The notes under the pieces: generated by a model | Told to the model about the DNA's origin: nothing | What the model saw: the letters and a program-made list of their open reading frames with translations, nothing else | Databases searched by the model: none | In this document: in pieces, positions 34,756 to 42,905 of the stretch | How positions within the stretch are numbered: the stretch's first letter is position 1 | Layout of the letters: every line of letters begins with the position of its first letter | DNA from: Rubrivivax sp. | GTDB taxonomy: Bacteria; Pseudomonadota; Gammaproteobacteria; Burkholderiales; Burkholderiaceae_C | Direction: 5' to 3' | NCBI GenBank assembly: GCA_016719535.1 | Contig: JADJYX010000043.1 | Span: 62,001 to 126,000, forward strand | DNA length: 64,000 bases | Made by a program: the position numbers and the translations under genes

Positions 34756-34796
34756 AGCCCCCACGCTCACTTCGTTCGCTGCCCCCCGCGGGGGCT
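34756..34796. repeat. Intergenic GC-rich inverted repeat before livF
   Basis: AGCCCCC at 34756-34762 pairs with GGGGGCT at 34790-34796, with TTCGTTCGCT in between. This is the Comamonadaceae-style dispersed palindrome, also represented by the block at 10361-10437. It sits inside the liv operon. Confidence 0.55.
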
Positions 34797-34830
34797 GTCA
34801 GCACCTTCGGAACGGCCGGGCGGTACTGAC

Positions 34831-35559
34831 ATGGCCCTGCTCGAAGTGCACGACCTGCACGCCGGCTATGGCCGCGCCGAGGTGCTGAGCGGGCTGGACT
34901 TCGAGCTCGCGCAGGGCCAGGTGGTGACGGTGATCGGCCCCAACGGCGCCGGCAAGAGCACCACGCTGGGCGCGCTGATGGGCGTGCTGCCGTCACGCGG
35001 GCGCATCGTCTTCGACGGCCAGGACCTCGCCGGCAGCACGCTCGAAGACCGTGTGATGCTGGGCCTGGCGCTGGTGCCCGAGAAGCGCGAGCTCTTCGGC
35101 ACCATGCCGGTGGAGGACAACCTGATCCTCGGCGGCTACCGCGCGATGAAGCTGCGCGTGCCGCACTGGCAGCGCGAGATCGAGCGCGTCTTCGAACTCT
35201 TTCCGCGCCTGAAGGAACGCCGCACGCAGCTCGCCGGCACGCTGTCGGGCGGCGAGCGCCAGATGCTGGCGGTGGGCCGCGCGCTGATGTCGGCGCCCAA
35301 GCTGCTGATGCTCGACGAACCCAGCCTGGGCCTGGCGCCACTGGTGGTGCGCGAGATCTTCCGCATCATCCAGCGCCTGCGCGAGCAGGGCACGACCATC
35401 CTGCTGGTGGAGCAGAACGCACGCGCCGCGCTGGAAGTCGCCGACCACGGCTATGTGCTGGAGACCGGCAGCATCGCGCTGCAGGGCCCGGCGGCCGAAC
35501 TGGCCGACGACCCGCGCGTCATCGAGACCTACCTCGGCGCCAGCGCCGCAAAGGCATGA
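34831..35559 (+). CDS. livF: ABC transporter ATP-binding protein LivF
   Basis: Cytoplasmic ATPase of 242 residues. Walker A is GPNGAGKST at 36-44, the signature is LSGGERQMLAVGRAL near 135-150, Walker B is LLMLDEPSLGL and the H-loop region is ILLVEQNARAAL. LVPEKRELFGTMPVEDNL is the LivF-specific stretch. It completes the five-domain importer with LivK, LivH and the LivM-LivG fusion. Its TGA overlaps the start of the acyl-CoA dehydrogenase gene (ATGA, 35556-35559). Confidence 0.93.
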   Translation: MALLEVHDLHAGYGRAEVLSGLDFELAQGQVVTVIGPNGAGKSTTLGALMGVLPSRGRIVFDGQDLAGSTLEDRVMLGLALVPEKRELFGTMPVEDNLILGGYRAMKLRVPHWQREIERVFELFPRLKERRTQLAGTLSGGERQMLAVGRALMSAPKLLMLDEPSLGLAPLVVREIFRIIQRLREQGTTILLVEQNARAALEVADHGYVLETGSIALQGPAAELADDPRVIETYLGASAAKA

Positions 35560-37343
35560 CCATGTGGACCTACCGCGCCCCCGTCGCCGACATGCTGCAC
35601 CTGATGACGCAGGTGCTCGATGCGCCGGCCTCGTGGTCCACCCTGCCCGCGTTCGACGGGCTGGACGCCGCGACGGCGCACCAGGTGCTGGAGCAGGCGG
35701 GCCGGTTTGCCGCCGAGGTGCTGGCCCCGCTGAACGCACCCGGCGATGTCGCCGGCTGTCACTGGACGCCCACGGCCGTGTCGACGCCGGCCGGCTTTCC
35801 CGCGGCCTATGCCGCGTTCGTCGCGGGCGGCTGGCCGGGCCTGGCCTGCGCGTCCGAGGCCGGCGGACAGGGACTGCCGCAGCTGCTGAACGTCGCGCTG
35901 CAGGAGATGGTGACGGCCAGCAACCACGGCTTTGGCATGTACCCGGGCATCCTGCATGGCGCCTACGAAGTGATCAAGGCCCACGCCGTGCCCGCGCTGC
36001 GCGAGCGCTACCTGGCCCCGGTCGCCACCGGCACCTGGCTGGCGACGATGAACCTCAGCGAACCGCACGCCGGCAGCGACCTCGGCCTGGTCCGGACGAA
36101 GGCCGAACCGCTGGGTGCCGTCGCCAACGGCGTGCCGGTGCGCGTGACCGGGCAGAAGGTCTTCATCTCGGGTGGCGACCACGACCTGACCGACAACATC
36201 GTGCACCTGGTGCTGTGCCGGCTGCCCGACAGCCCGCCGGGGACCAAGGGCCTGTCGCTCGCGCTGGTGCCCAAGTGGCTGCCGGATGGCCGCCGCAACG
36301 CCGTGCACTGCGACGGCGTCGAGAAGAAGATGGGCATCAAGGCCAGCGCCACCTGCCAGATGCGCTTCGACCAGGCCGAAGGCTGGCTGATCGGCGAGCC
36401 GCACCGCGGCCTGGCCGCGATGTTCCTGATGATGAACTCCGCCCGGCTGCTGACGGCCGTGCAAGGCGTCGGCCACCTGGAGGCCGCCACGCAGAACGCA
36501 CTGGCGTACACGGCCGAGCGGCAGCAGATGCGCGCATCGCGCCGGCCCCCGGGCGCGACGGCCAGCCCCGCAGACCCCATCGCCTGGCACCCGGCCATGC
36601 GCCGGCTGCTGTGGACGCTGCAGGCCCGCACCGACGGCCTGCGCGTGCTGGCCTACCAGATCGCGTTGTGGCTGGACGAGTCGGAGCAGCACCCCGACGC
36701 CGACCACCGCCGGTCCCGGTCGGAGCTCGTCTCGGTCCTGACACCGGTGGCGAAGGCCTTCAGCACCGACCTCGGCCACCGCAGCGCCGACGAGGCGCTG
36801 CAGGCCTGGGGCGGCTACGGCTTCGTGCACGACTTCGGCATCGAGCAGACCGTGCGCGACAGCCGCATCGCGATGATCTATGAGGGCACCAACGAGATCC
36901 AGGCGATCGACCTGGTGCAGCGCAAGATCCTCGACGACGGCGGCTTGCGGGCCGACGCCCTGCGTGCCGAGCTGGGCGCCGAGGTCGATGCCTGCCGCTG
37001 CGACGATGCGCTGAAACCCTTCGCGGACGCGCTGGCCGCGCAGCTCGAAGCCTGGTCGCAGGTGCAGCAGGCGCTGATCGACGGCGCGCCACAGGACCCG
37101 GAATGGCCGCTGCGCGTGGCCGACGACCTGTTGCAGGGCATCGGGCATGCGCTGCTGGCCTGGGCCTGGGCCCGCATTGCCCGCCGCACGCGGCAGGTCG
37201 ATGGCGCGGTGGGTGGCCGGTCGGAGCAACAGTGGCTGGCCGCGGCCCGCCACGGCATCGACTGGCTGCTGCCGCAGGCCCAGGTGCACTGGGCCCGCGT
37301 GGCGCGGCGCGACGCCGCCCTGCCCTTCGTCACCGGGGTATGA
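35556..37343 (+). CDS. Acyl-CoA dehydrogenase (long, DmdC/FadE-like subfamily)
   Basis: FAD enzyme of 595 residues that introduces an alpha-beta double bond in acyl-CoA. TMNLSEPHAGSDLG near residue 165 binds flavin, and the catalytic base lies in MIYEGTNEIQAIDL near residue 440. The extra N- and C-terminal helical regions place it in the roughly 600-residue subfamily related to 3-methylmercaptopropionyl-CoA dehydrogenase. In this locus it may desaturate dihydroferuloyl/phenylpropionyl-CoA so that saturated side chains join the same pathway; this is inference. The ATG at 35556 overlaps the livF stop; a second ATG two codons later is possible. Its own stop overlaps the marR start. Confidence 0.87.
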   Translation: MTMWTYRAPVADMLHLMTQVLDAPASWSTLPAFDGLDAATAHQVLEQAGRFAAEVLAPLNAPGDVAGCHWTPTAVSTPAGFPAAYAAFVAGGWPGLACASEAGGQGLPQLLNVALQEMVTASNHGFGMYPGILHGAYEVIKAHAVPALRERYLAPVATGTWLATMNLSEPHAGSDLGLVRTKAEPLGAVANGVPVRVTGQKVFISGGDHDLTDNIVHLVLCRLPDSPPGTKGLSLALVPKWLPDGRRNAVHCDGVEKKMGIKASATCQMRFDQAEGWLIGEPHRGLAAMFLMMNSARLLTAVQGVGHLEAATQNALAYTAERQQMRASRRPPGATASPADPIAWHPAMRRLLWTLQARTDGLRVLAYQIALWLDESEQHPDADHRRSRSELVSVLTPVAKAFSTDLGHRSADEALQAWGGYGFVHDFGIEQTVRDSRIAMIYEGTNEIQAIDLVQRKILDDGGLRADALRAELGAEVDACRCDDALKPFADALAAQLEAWSQVQQALIDGAPQDPEWPLRVADDLLQGIGHALLAWAWARIARRTRQVDGAVGGRSEQQWLAAARHGIDWLLPQAQVHWARVARRDAALPFVTGV

Positions 37344-37819
37344 CCAGCGACACGCCAAGCGGCAAGGCCGCGGGTTCCCAGGTCTCGCTCGGCACCCTGT
37401 CGGGGCTGATGGGCTACCACATCGCGCAGGCGGCGGTCACCACCTACATCGCCTTCGACGAACACATCGGCAAGCCCTTCGGCCTGCGCAAGGTGGAGTT
37501 TTCGCTGCTGATGCTGCTGCTGGCCAACGGGCCGCTGACGCCGCGCCAGCTGGCCGGCACGCTGACGCTGACGGCGCCGACGCTGACGCTGCTGCTCGAC
37601 CGCCTGCAGGAGCGTGGCCTGCTGCGCCGCGAGCGCAACCCCAGCGACGGCCGCTCGCAGCACATCGTGCTGACGGCCAGGGGCCGGCGCGTGGCCGACG
37701 ACAGCGCCGCCGCCGCCGGACCGATGGAGCGCGGGCTGCAGGCCCGGCTGTCGCGCGCCGAACACGCGATGCTGATCGAACTGCTGTGCCGGCTGACCGG
37801 CTCGACGCCGCCGCGCTGA
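37340..37819 (+). CDS. MarR-family regulator (CouR/FerR-like candidate)
   Basis: A 159-residue winged-helix regulator. The DNA-binding region spans about residues 55-110: LANGPLTPRQLAGTLTLTAPTLTLLLDRLQERGLLRRE with the wing NPSDGRSQHIVLTARGRR. N-terminal helices form the dimer interface. It is the last gene of the aryl-propenoate locus and overlaps the dehydrogenase gene by ATGA. MarR proteins in such loci (CouR of Rhodopseudomonas, FerC/FerR) repress until an aryl-CoA ester binds. Its likely sites are the two GTTCA-N5-TGAAC repeats at 27044 and 27134; this link is inference. Confidence 0.87.
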   Translation: MTSDTPSGKAAGSQVSLGTLSGLMGYHIAQAAVTTYIAFDEHIGKPFGLRKVEFSLLMLLLANGPLTPRQLAGTLTLTAPTLTLLLDRLQERGLLRRERNPSDGRSQHIVLTARGRRVADDSAAAAGPMERGLQARLSRAEHAMLIELLCRLTGSTPPR

Positions 37820-37850
37820 CGCGCTGAGCGAGGCAGCGAGCCGCCGCCGC

Positions 37851-38609
37851 TCAGGCTGCCGCGGGCGCCTGCGCCGGCGCCAGGCGCTGCACCTTCCACT
37901 CGGCCAGGCGGCGCATGTTGTGCAGCGAGATCCTGTGCGCATGCAGCAGTGCCAGCACGCCGCTGCGGTGCAGTTCCAGCACCACGTCGTCGGGCAGGGC
38001 CTTGTATTTGTCCTCGTCGATGGCCATGAAGCCGTCGACGGCGAAGGTCTTGCCTTCGGGCGTGGTCATGTCGAAGCGCATGTCGCGCAGCAGGCCCAGC
38101 GCCATCAGCCGCTCGCCGACCTTCTGCGTGCGCTGCACCTCGCCCTCGAAGCCCTCGAGCTGCCCGATGATGCGGCGGGTGAATTCGCTCGGCTCGCCCT
38201 TGGGGTCGAACAGCGCCTGGCCTTCGGTCGGCGACAGGCCCGGCCAGCCGGTGTCGATGCAGATGGCAAAGTTTTCGGCGTCCAGGCGCCCCATCGCGAA
38301 CGGGTACAGGCGCAGCACGGCCGGCAGGTAGTGGCCGCGCCAGCGCGGGCCGTCGAGGAACAGGTTTTCCTCGGCGCTGAGGCCGAAGACCGCCACCGGT
38401 GCGACCTGCACCTGGCCGGCGGCGTCGGTGCCGGCGCGCACGAAGACGATCGGGTATTCGCGGCACGCGTCGACAAACTCCGTCGCCGCGATGAAGACGG
38501 AATTGAGCTTGCCGGCGACACCCCAGTCCTCCAGCGGTCTGACGCGCAGCATGCGGTGCGCCTCGCGGTCCAGCGGCGCCACCTGGCGGTGCAGTTGCGG
38601 AATGATCAC
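37851..38609 (-). CDS. SapC family protein
   Basis: A 252-residue protein of the SapC family (named after a Campylobacter S-layer-associated gene product), whose function is unknown. Landmarks are NSVFIAATEFVDACREYPIVFVR, NLFLDGPRWRGHYLPAVLRLYPF and a tail of KALPDDVVLELHRSGVLALLHAHRISLHNM. No signal peptide is present. The start is a GTG at 38609 overlapping the stop of the CorC/HlyC-like gene (GTGA, 38606-38609), so the two are coupled. Start at the Met within MLRVRPLEDW is the alternative. Confidence 0.82.
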   Translation of the reverse strand: MIIPQLHRQVAPLDREAHRMLRVRPLEDWGVAGKLNSVFIAATEFVDACREYPIVFVRAGTDAAGQVQVAPVAVFGLSAEENLFLDGPRWRGHYLPAVLRLYPFAMGRLDAENFAICIDTGWPGLSPTEGQALFDPKGEPSEFTRRIIGQLEGFEGEVQRTQKVGERLMALGLLRDMRFDMTTPEGKTFAVDGFMAIDEDKYKALPDDVVLELHRSGVLALLHAHRISLHNMRRLAEWKVQRLAPAQAPAAA

Positions 38610-39907
38610 TCGTTCTCTCCCCGTTGTTCGGTGCGCGTGACGAGCACCTTGTCGACTCGTTTGCCGTCGAGGTCCACCACCTCGAAGGCCCATCCTTGCC
38701 ACTCGACGCGGTCGGTGGTCTTGGGCAGCCGCCCCAGCAGCAGCATCACCATGCCGGCCAGGGTGTTGTAGCGGCCGCGGTCTTCCTCGGGCAGTTCCTT
38801 CAGCTCGAGCCGGTCCTTCAGCTCGGGCACCGGGATCAGGCCGTCCATCAGCCAGCTGCCGTCGTCGCGCTCGATGGCCCACGAATCCTCGTCGGCGGTG
38901 GTCCCGAATTCGCCGGTGATGGCCTCGAGCAGGTCACGCTCGGAGATCACGCCCTGCACCGCACCGTATTCGTCGACGACGAACACCAGGTCGGCCTTGG
39001 AGGTGCGGAAATGCTCGAGCAGCTCCATCCCCGACAGCGTCTCGGGCACGAATACCGGTGGGTCCAGCAGCGCCGGCAGCTCGGGCCGCTCGCCGCGCGC
39101 CAGCGGCTGCAGCAGCCGGTGCGCCCCCAGCACACCGATGACGTCGTCCAGGCCGCCGCGGCACACCGGGTAGCGCGAATGGCCATGCTCGACGATGGTG
39201 GCCACCACCTCGTCGAGCGTGCCGGCGGCGTCGATCCAGTCGATCTCGGCGCGCGGGATCATCATCGAGCCGATCTGCCGGTCGTCGAGCCGGAAGACGT
39301 TGCGCACCATCTGGTGCTCCTGCTCCTCGATCACGCCGGCGTCCAGGCCTTCTTCCAGTTGCGCCGCGATCTCCTCTTCCGTCACCGACCGCGACGGCCC
39401 GCCGCGGATGCCCAGCAGCCGCAGCACGCCGTTGGTGCAGGCCGTCAGCAGCAGCACCAGCGGCCGCGTCGCGGTCGACAGCCAGTTCATCGGCCGCGAC
39501 ACCATGCGCGCCACCGTCTCGGGGTACATCTGGCCCAGGCGCTTGGGCACCAGTTCGCCGAAGATGATGGTCAGCACGGTGATGATGACCACCACCAGGC
39601 CGGTGGCGACAATCGAGGCCGGGCCGGGCGCCACCTGCAGCGCATCGCGCAACCAGTGCGACAGCGGCGCGGCAAAGGCCGCTTCCCCGACGATGCCGTT
39701 GAGGATGCCGATCGAGGTGATGCCGATCTGCACCGTGGACAGGAACTTGGTCGGGTTTTCGTGCAGGTCCATCGCGGCCTGCGCCCCGGCTTCACCGCCT
39801 TCCACCATCACCGTCAGCCGCGCCTTGCGGGCGGCGGTCAGGGCCATCTCCGACATCGCGAAGAGACCGTTGAGCAGGATGAGCAGGATGAGCAGCGAGA
39901 CGTCCAT
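38606..39907 (-). CDS. Hemolysin/CorC-family membrane protein (CNNM-CBS-CorC_HlyC)
   Basis: A 433-residue membrane protein. The N-terminal CNNM (DUF21) domain has four hydrophobic segments (LLILLILLNGLFAMSEMAL; VVVIITVLTIIFGELVPKRL). Two CBS repeats follow, in about residues 215-330 (PRAEIDWIDAAGTLDE; VFVVDEYGAVQGVISERDLLEAI). The C-terminal CorC_HlyC domain ends the protein. Members are linked to magnesium or cobalt efflux; the hemolysin name is historical. It is divergent from apaH across 65 bp. Confidence 0.92.
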   Translation of the reverse strand: MDVSLLILLILLNGLFAMSEMALTAARKARLTVMVEGGEAGAQAAMDLHENPTKFLSTVQIGITSIGILNGIVGEAAFAAPLSHWLRDALQVAPGPASIVATGLVVVIITVLTIIFGELVPKRLGQMYPETVARMVSRPMNWLSTATRPLVLLLTACTNGVLRLLGIRGGPSRSVTEEEIAAQLEEGLDAGVIEEQEHQMVRNVFRLDDRQIGSMMIPRAEIDWIDAAGTLDEVVATIVEHGHSRYPVCRGGLDDVIGVLGAHRLLQPLARGERPELPALLDPPVFVPETLSGMELLEHFRTSKADLVFVVDEYGAVQGVISERDLLEAITGEFGTTADEDSWAIERDDGSWLMDGLIPVPELKDRLELKELPEEDRGRYNTLAGMVMLLLGRLPKTTDRVEWQGWAFEVVDLDGKRVDKVLVTRTEQRGENE

Positions 39908-39972
39908 GCGCGCCGCCGGAACAAGAGCCGGCGGTGGCGGTGAAGGGGCCGTGAGCGTAGCAGAATCGCCGC

Positions 39973-40797
39973 ATGCGCTATCTGGTGGGCGACCTGCAGG
40001 GCTGCGGCGACGCCTTCGACCGTCTGCTGGCAGCGATCGGCTTCTCGCCGTCGCGCGATCACCTCGTCGTGCTGGGTGACCTGGTCAACCGCGGGCCGCA
40101 GTCGCTGCCCGTGCTGCAGCGCCTGCGCGGTTTCGGCGACGCCGCCACCTGCCTGCTCGGCAACCACGACCTGCACCTGCTGGCGGTGGCCGCGGGCGTG
40201 CGGCCGGCGCACCGCAGCGACACGCTGGGCCCCATCCTCGACGCCCCCGACCGCCAGGCCTGGCTGGACTGGGTGCGCACGCGCCGGCTGGCCTGCGTCG
40301 ACAGCGGCTGGCTGTGCGTGCACGCGGGTGTGGTGCCACCGTGGACGACCGAGCGCACGCTGGAACTGGCGGCCGAGGTCGAGGGCCTGCTCGCCGGACC
40401 CGATCTGCCGGGATTCCTGCGCGTGATGTACGGCAACGAACCCCGCCGCTGGAACGATGCCCTGCAAGGCGCGGACCGCTGGCGCTTCGTCATCAATGCG
40501 CTGACACGCATGCGCTTCTGCAGCGCCGACGGCGAGCTCGAGTTTGCCACCAAGGACGGCACCGACGCGGCACCGCCCGGCTTCCAGCCCTGGTTCGAGG
40601 TGCCCGGCCGCGCCACCGCGGGGCAGCCGATCGCCTTCGGCCACTGGAGCACGCTGGGCCTGATCGACCGCCCCGATCTGCTGGCCATCGACACCGGCTG
40701 CGTCTGGGGCGGCGCGCTCACCGCCGTGCGCGTGGACGGCGGCCGGCGCGAGCTGATGCAGGTCCCCTGCGACCAGGCCCGACGGCCCGGCGCCTAG
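39973..40797 (+). CDS. apaH: Symmetrical bis(5'-nucleosyl)-tetraphosphatase ApaH
   Basis: Cytosolic enzyme of 274 residues that splits Ap4A into two ADP. Metallophosphatase motifs are in order: GDLQGC at 6-11, GDLVNRGPQS near 35, GNHDLHLL near 64, and VHAGVVPPW near 116. AFGHWSTLG and DTGCVWGG complete the active site. Its TAG stop (40795-40797) is part of a CTAG tetranucleotide into which an IS1182-family element has inserted; the same CTAG recurs on the far side of the element, so the coding sequence stayed intact to the last base. Confidence 0.94.
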   Translation: MRYLVGDLQGCGDAFDRLLAAIGFSPSRDHLVVLGDLVNRGPQSLPVLQRLRGFGDAATCLLGNHDLHLLAVAAGVRPAHRSDTLGPILDAPDRQAWLDWVRTRRLACVDSGWLCVHAGVVPPWTTERTLELAAEVEGLLAGPDLPGFLRVMYGNEPRRWNDALQGADRWRFVINALTRMRFCSADGELEFATKDGTDAAPPGFQPWFEVPGRATAGQPIAFGHWSTLGLIDRPDLLAIDTGCVWGGALTAVRVDGGRRELMQVPCDQARRPGA

Positions 40798-42406
40798 GAG
40801 TCTGTCGGGCTTTCACGGCTACCCCGACGGAGTGGCGGTCGAGACAATCGCAGCAACGTTGAGCGAACCACCGAGCCCATGAGCCGCTTCATTGCCGTTG
40901 ATCGAGACACTGCCTATCTGTTGCCGCCGTCGGTGGACGAGTGGCTTCCCCAGAATCATCTGGCGCGCTTCGTGGTGGAGGTCATCGACCAGTTGGATCT
41001 GAGCGAACTGACGCGTCAGTACGCGGGTCGCGGCAGCGATGCCTACCATCCGGCGATGCTGCTGGGCTTGCTGGTCTACGGCTACGCCACCGGGCTGCAC
41101 TCCAGCCGCAAGATCGAGCGCGCCTGCCACGACTCGGTGGCCATGCGCTTCATCGCTGCCAACACCCAACCCGACCACGACAGCATTGCCACGTTCCGAC
41201 GGCGCTTTCTGCCGCAGATCGAAGCGCTGTTCGTGCAAGTGCTGATGCTGGCGCGCGAGATGAAGTGCCTGAAGCTGGGCACCATCGCACTGGACGGCAC
41301 CAAGATTGCGGCCAACGCCAGCAAGCACAGTGCGCTGTCGTGGGAGCACGCCAACAGGATCGAAGCCCAGTTGCGCGAAGAGGTGCAACTGCTGCTGAAG
41401 CTGGCCGAGGACAGCGACAGCCGGCCGGTGGGCGACGGCCTGGACGTGCCTGCGGAGATCGCCCGCCGCGAGCAGCGTCTGGCTGCACTGGCGCAAGCCA
41501 AGGACAAGATCAGACAGCGGGCTGCCGAGCGCCATGCCGTGGAGAGCCAGGCGCACGAGGCCAAGTGCGCCAAGCGCCAGGCCCAGCGCGATGCGGGCAA
41601 GAAGCCGCGCGGCCCCGAGCCCGAGCCGCCATCGAGTGAACCCAGGCCAGGCGACCAAGTCAACCTCACCGACGAAGAGTCGCGCATCATGCCCAGTTCG
41701 GGGGGTGGCTTCGGGCAGAGCTACAACGCGCAGGCTGCGGTCGACACCGCGACGATGCTGGTGATCACTGCACACGTCACGCAGGCGCCCAACGACAAGC
41801 GCGAAATTGCGCCGGTACTGGATAAGGTTCAGGCCCTGCCGCAGGCCTTGGGCTGCGTCTCGACCTTGCTGGCCGACACGGGCTACTTCAGCCGGGCCAA
41901 CGTGCAGGCCTGCCTGGGCCACGAAATCGAGCCCATGCTGTCGATGAAGCGCGAATCCCACCACGCACCAGTGCTTGAGCGCTTCGCTGCGGACGCGTCA
42001 GCGCCTGAAACCGACGATCCGGTGCTCAAGATGGCGCACCTGCTGGGCACGAAAACAGGTCGGGCACTGTATGGACTGCGCAAGCAGACCGTGGAGCCCG
42101 TGTTCGGCATCATCAAGCGGGTCATGGGCTGGCGCCAGATGAGCATGCGCGGGCTGGACCAGGCGCGCGGCGAATGGTCGCTGGTGACGATGGCCTGGAA
42201 CATCAAGCGGTTGCAGTGCTGCGCGCGGCGTGAGGAACAAGGGCGTCAAATGCCGACCGAACGCTCCGATTTGAGCCCTGGTGATGACGCCAGGATGTCC
42301 ACCAGACCCCTGAGGCGCCTCGCGCCGGTCGAATCCGTCGCACCAGGCCAGAAAACGAACCCGCTTCGGTCACGGCGCGTCGGACGGGTTCAAGTCCGAC
42401 GGGCTC
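40798..42406 (+). mobile_element. IS1182-family insertion sequence flanked by CTAG
   Basis: A 1609-bp element bounded by imperfect terminal inverted repeats (left from 40798, right ending 42406; 12 of the outer 16 bases match, both beginning GAG.C.GTCGG). CTAG occurs directly outside each end (40794-40797 and 42407-42410), consistent with a 4-bp target duplication. It carries one transposase gene. It separates apaH from tRNA-Ser(UGA), which starts 17 bp beyond the right CTAG. Confidence 0.85.
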
Positions 42407-42450
42407 CTAGAATCCGCCCCGCACGCCGGAGGCTTGGGGGAGCGGTTTAA
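40879..42450 (+). CDS. IS1182 family transposase
   Basis: A 523-residue DDE transposase. It starts MSRFIAVDRDTAYLLPPSVDEWLP, and has an N-terminal DUF772 region (YHPAMLLGLLVYGYATGLHSSRKIERAC), LGTIALDGTKIAANASKH with the first Asp, ADTGYFSRAN with the second, and KQTVEPVFGIIKRVMGWRQ with the Glu. A basic coiled middle segment lies at about 165-255. The last 30 or so codons are unlike the family: the frame passes through the right inverted repeat (42406) and ends at a TAA inside tRNA-Ser (42448-42450). Homologous sequence ends near residue 450, so a lost stop codon is likely. Catalytic residues are intact. Confidence 0.9.
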   Translation: MSRFIAVDRDTAYLLPPSVDEWLPQNHLARFVVEVIDQLDLSELTRQYAGRGSDAYHPAMLLGLLVYGYATGLHSSRKIERACHDSVAMRFIAANTQPDHDSIATFRRRFLPQIEALFVQVLMLAREMKCLKLGTIALDGTKIAANASKHSALSWEHANRIEAQLREEVQLLLKLAEDSDSRPVGDGLDVPAEIARREQRLAALAQAKDKIRQRAAERHAVESQAHEAKCAKRQAQRDAGKKPRGPEPEPPSSEPRPGDQVNLTDEESRIMPSSGGGFGQSYNAQAAVDTATMLVITAHVTQAPNDKREIAPVLDKVQALPQALGCVSTLLADTGYFSRANVQACLGHEIEPMLSMKRESHHAPVLERFAADASAPETDDPVLKMAHLLGTKTGRALYGLRKQTVEPVFGIIKRVMGWRQMSMRGLDQARGEWSLVTMAWNIKRLQCCARREEQGRQMPTERSDLSPGDDARMSTRPLRRLAPVESVAPGQKTNPLRSRRVGRVQVRRAPRIRPARRRLGGAV

Positions 42451-42515
42451 CCCAGCAGTCTTGAAAACTGCCGGCCCGCAAGGGCCCGTGAGTTCGAATC
42501 TCACAGCCTCCGCCA
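42428..42515 (+). tRNA. tRNA-Ser (anticodon UGA)
   Basis: An 88-nt class II tRNA. The acceptor GGAGGCT pairs with AGCCTCC, followed by G73 and an encoded CCA. D-loop GAGCGGTTTAA is typical of tRNA-Ser. Anticodon stem GCAGT/ACTGC holds loop CTTGAAA, giving anticodon TGA. A long variable arm (CGGCCC-GCAA-GGGCCCG) and T-loop TTCGAAT follow. The anticodon UGA reads UCA serine codons. Confidence 0.95.
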
Positions 42516-42905
42516 CGGCGCCAGGTTTCATGCGGGTTGCCGGGCGTTCTTGACCTGCCACCCATCCGAGCATTCATCCTGAGAACAGCGGCACCCGGTC
42601 CGCTCGCCGGTTTTCCGCCCGCTCGACGGCATAGCCACCAGCGGTCCACGATCGTGGCATGTCAGCATCTCGCTTCAGCCCGTGGAGCACGACCCAGAAG
42701 CCGGGTTGGTCAACGTCCACATGATCGAGCACGTGCCGGTCCGCAAGACCGACAGGGCCGACAGCGAGTGGCAGGCCGTGCTGGCGCGCTTCGGCCTGGT
42801 GCGCCCGAGCGCCATCCCGCCGAAGAGCCCAGAGTCGAAAGCAGACACGACCGAGCGCGAATGCAACCCACGTTGGCGTTCATCAACCCGGTCCGCAAGC
42901 CTTCG
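42516..42905. other. Gene-poor stretch downstream of tRNA-Ser with transposon debris
   Basis: About 390 bp with no intact gene. The only coding-like signal is the IS110-type fragment at about 42682-42831. No duplicated tRNA 3' end that would mark an integration site was found here. Confidence 0.6.
42682..42831 (+). pseudogene. IS110-family transposase remnant
   Basis: One frame reads LVNVHMIEHVPVRKTDRADS followed by EWQAVLARFGLVRPSAIPPK. This matches the conserved VNAxHVKxVPGRKTDxxDxxWLAxLLxxGLVRxSFVPP segment of IS110 DEDD transposases, as I recall it. Sequence before and after has drifted, so it is a short fragment. It shows past insertion next to tRNA-Ser(UGA). Confidence 0.55.

Noticed and set aside
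42428..42515. Selenocysteine tRNA, because the anticodon loop shows TGA
   Set aside because: tRNA-Sec has anticodon UCA and an 8-bp acceptor; this has anticodon UGA, a 7-bp acceptor and tRNA-Ser D-loop features.
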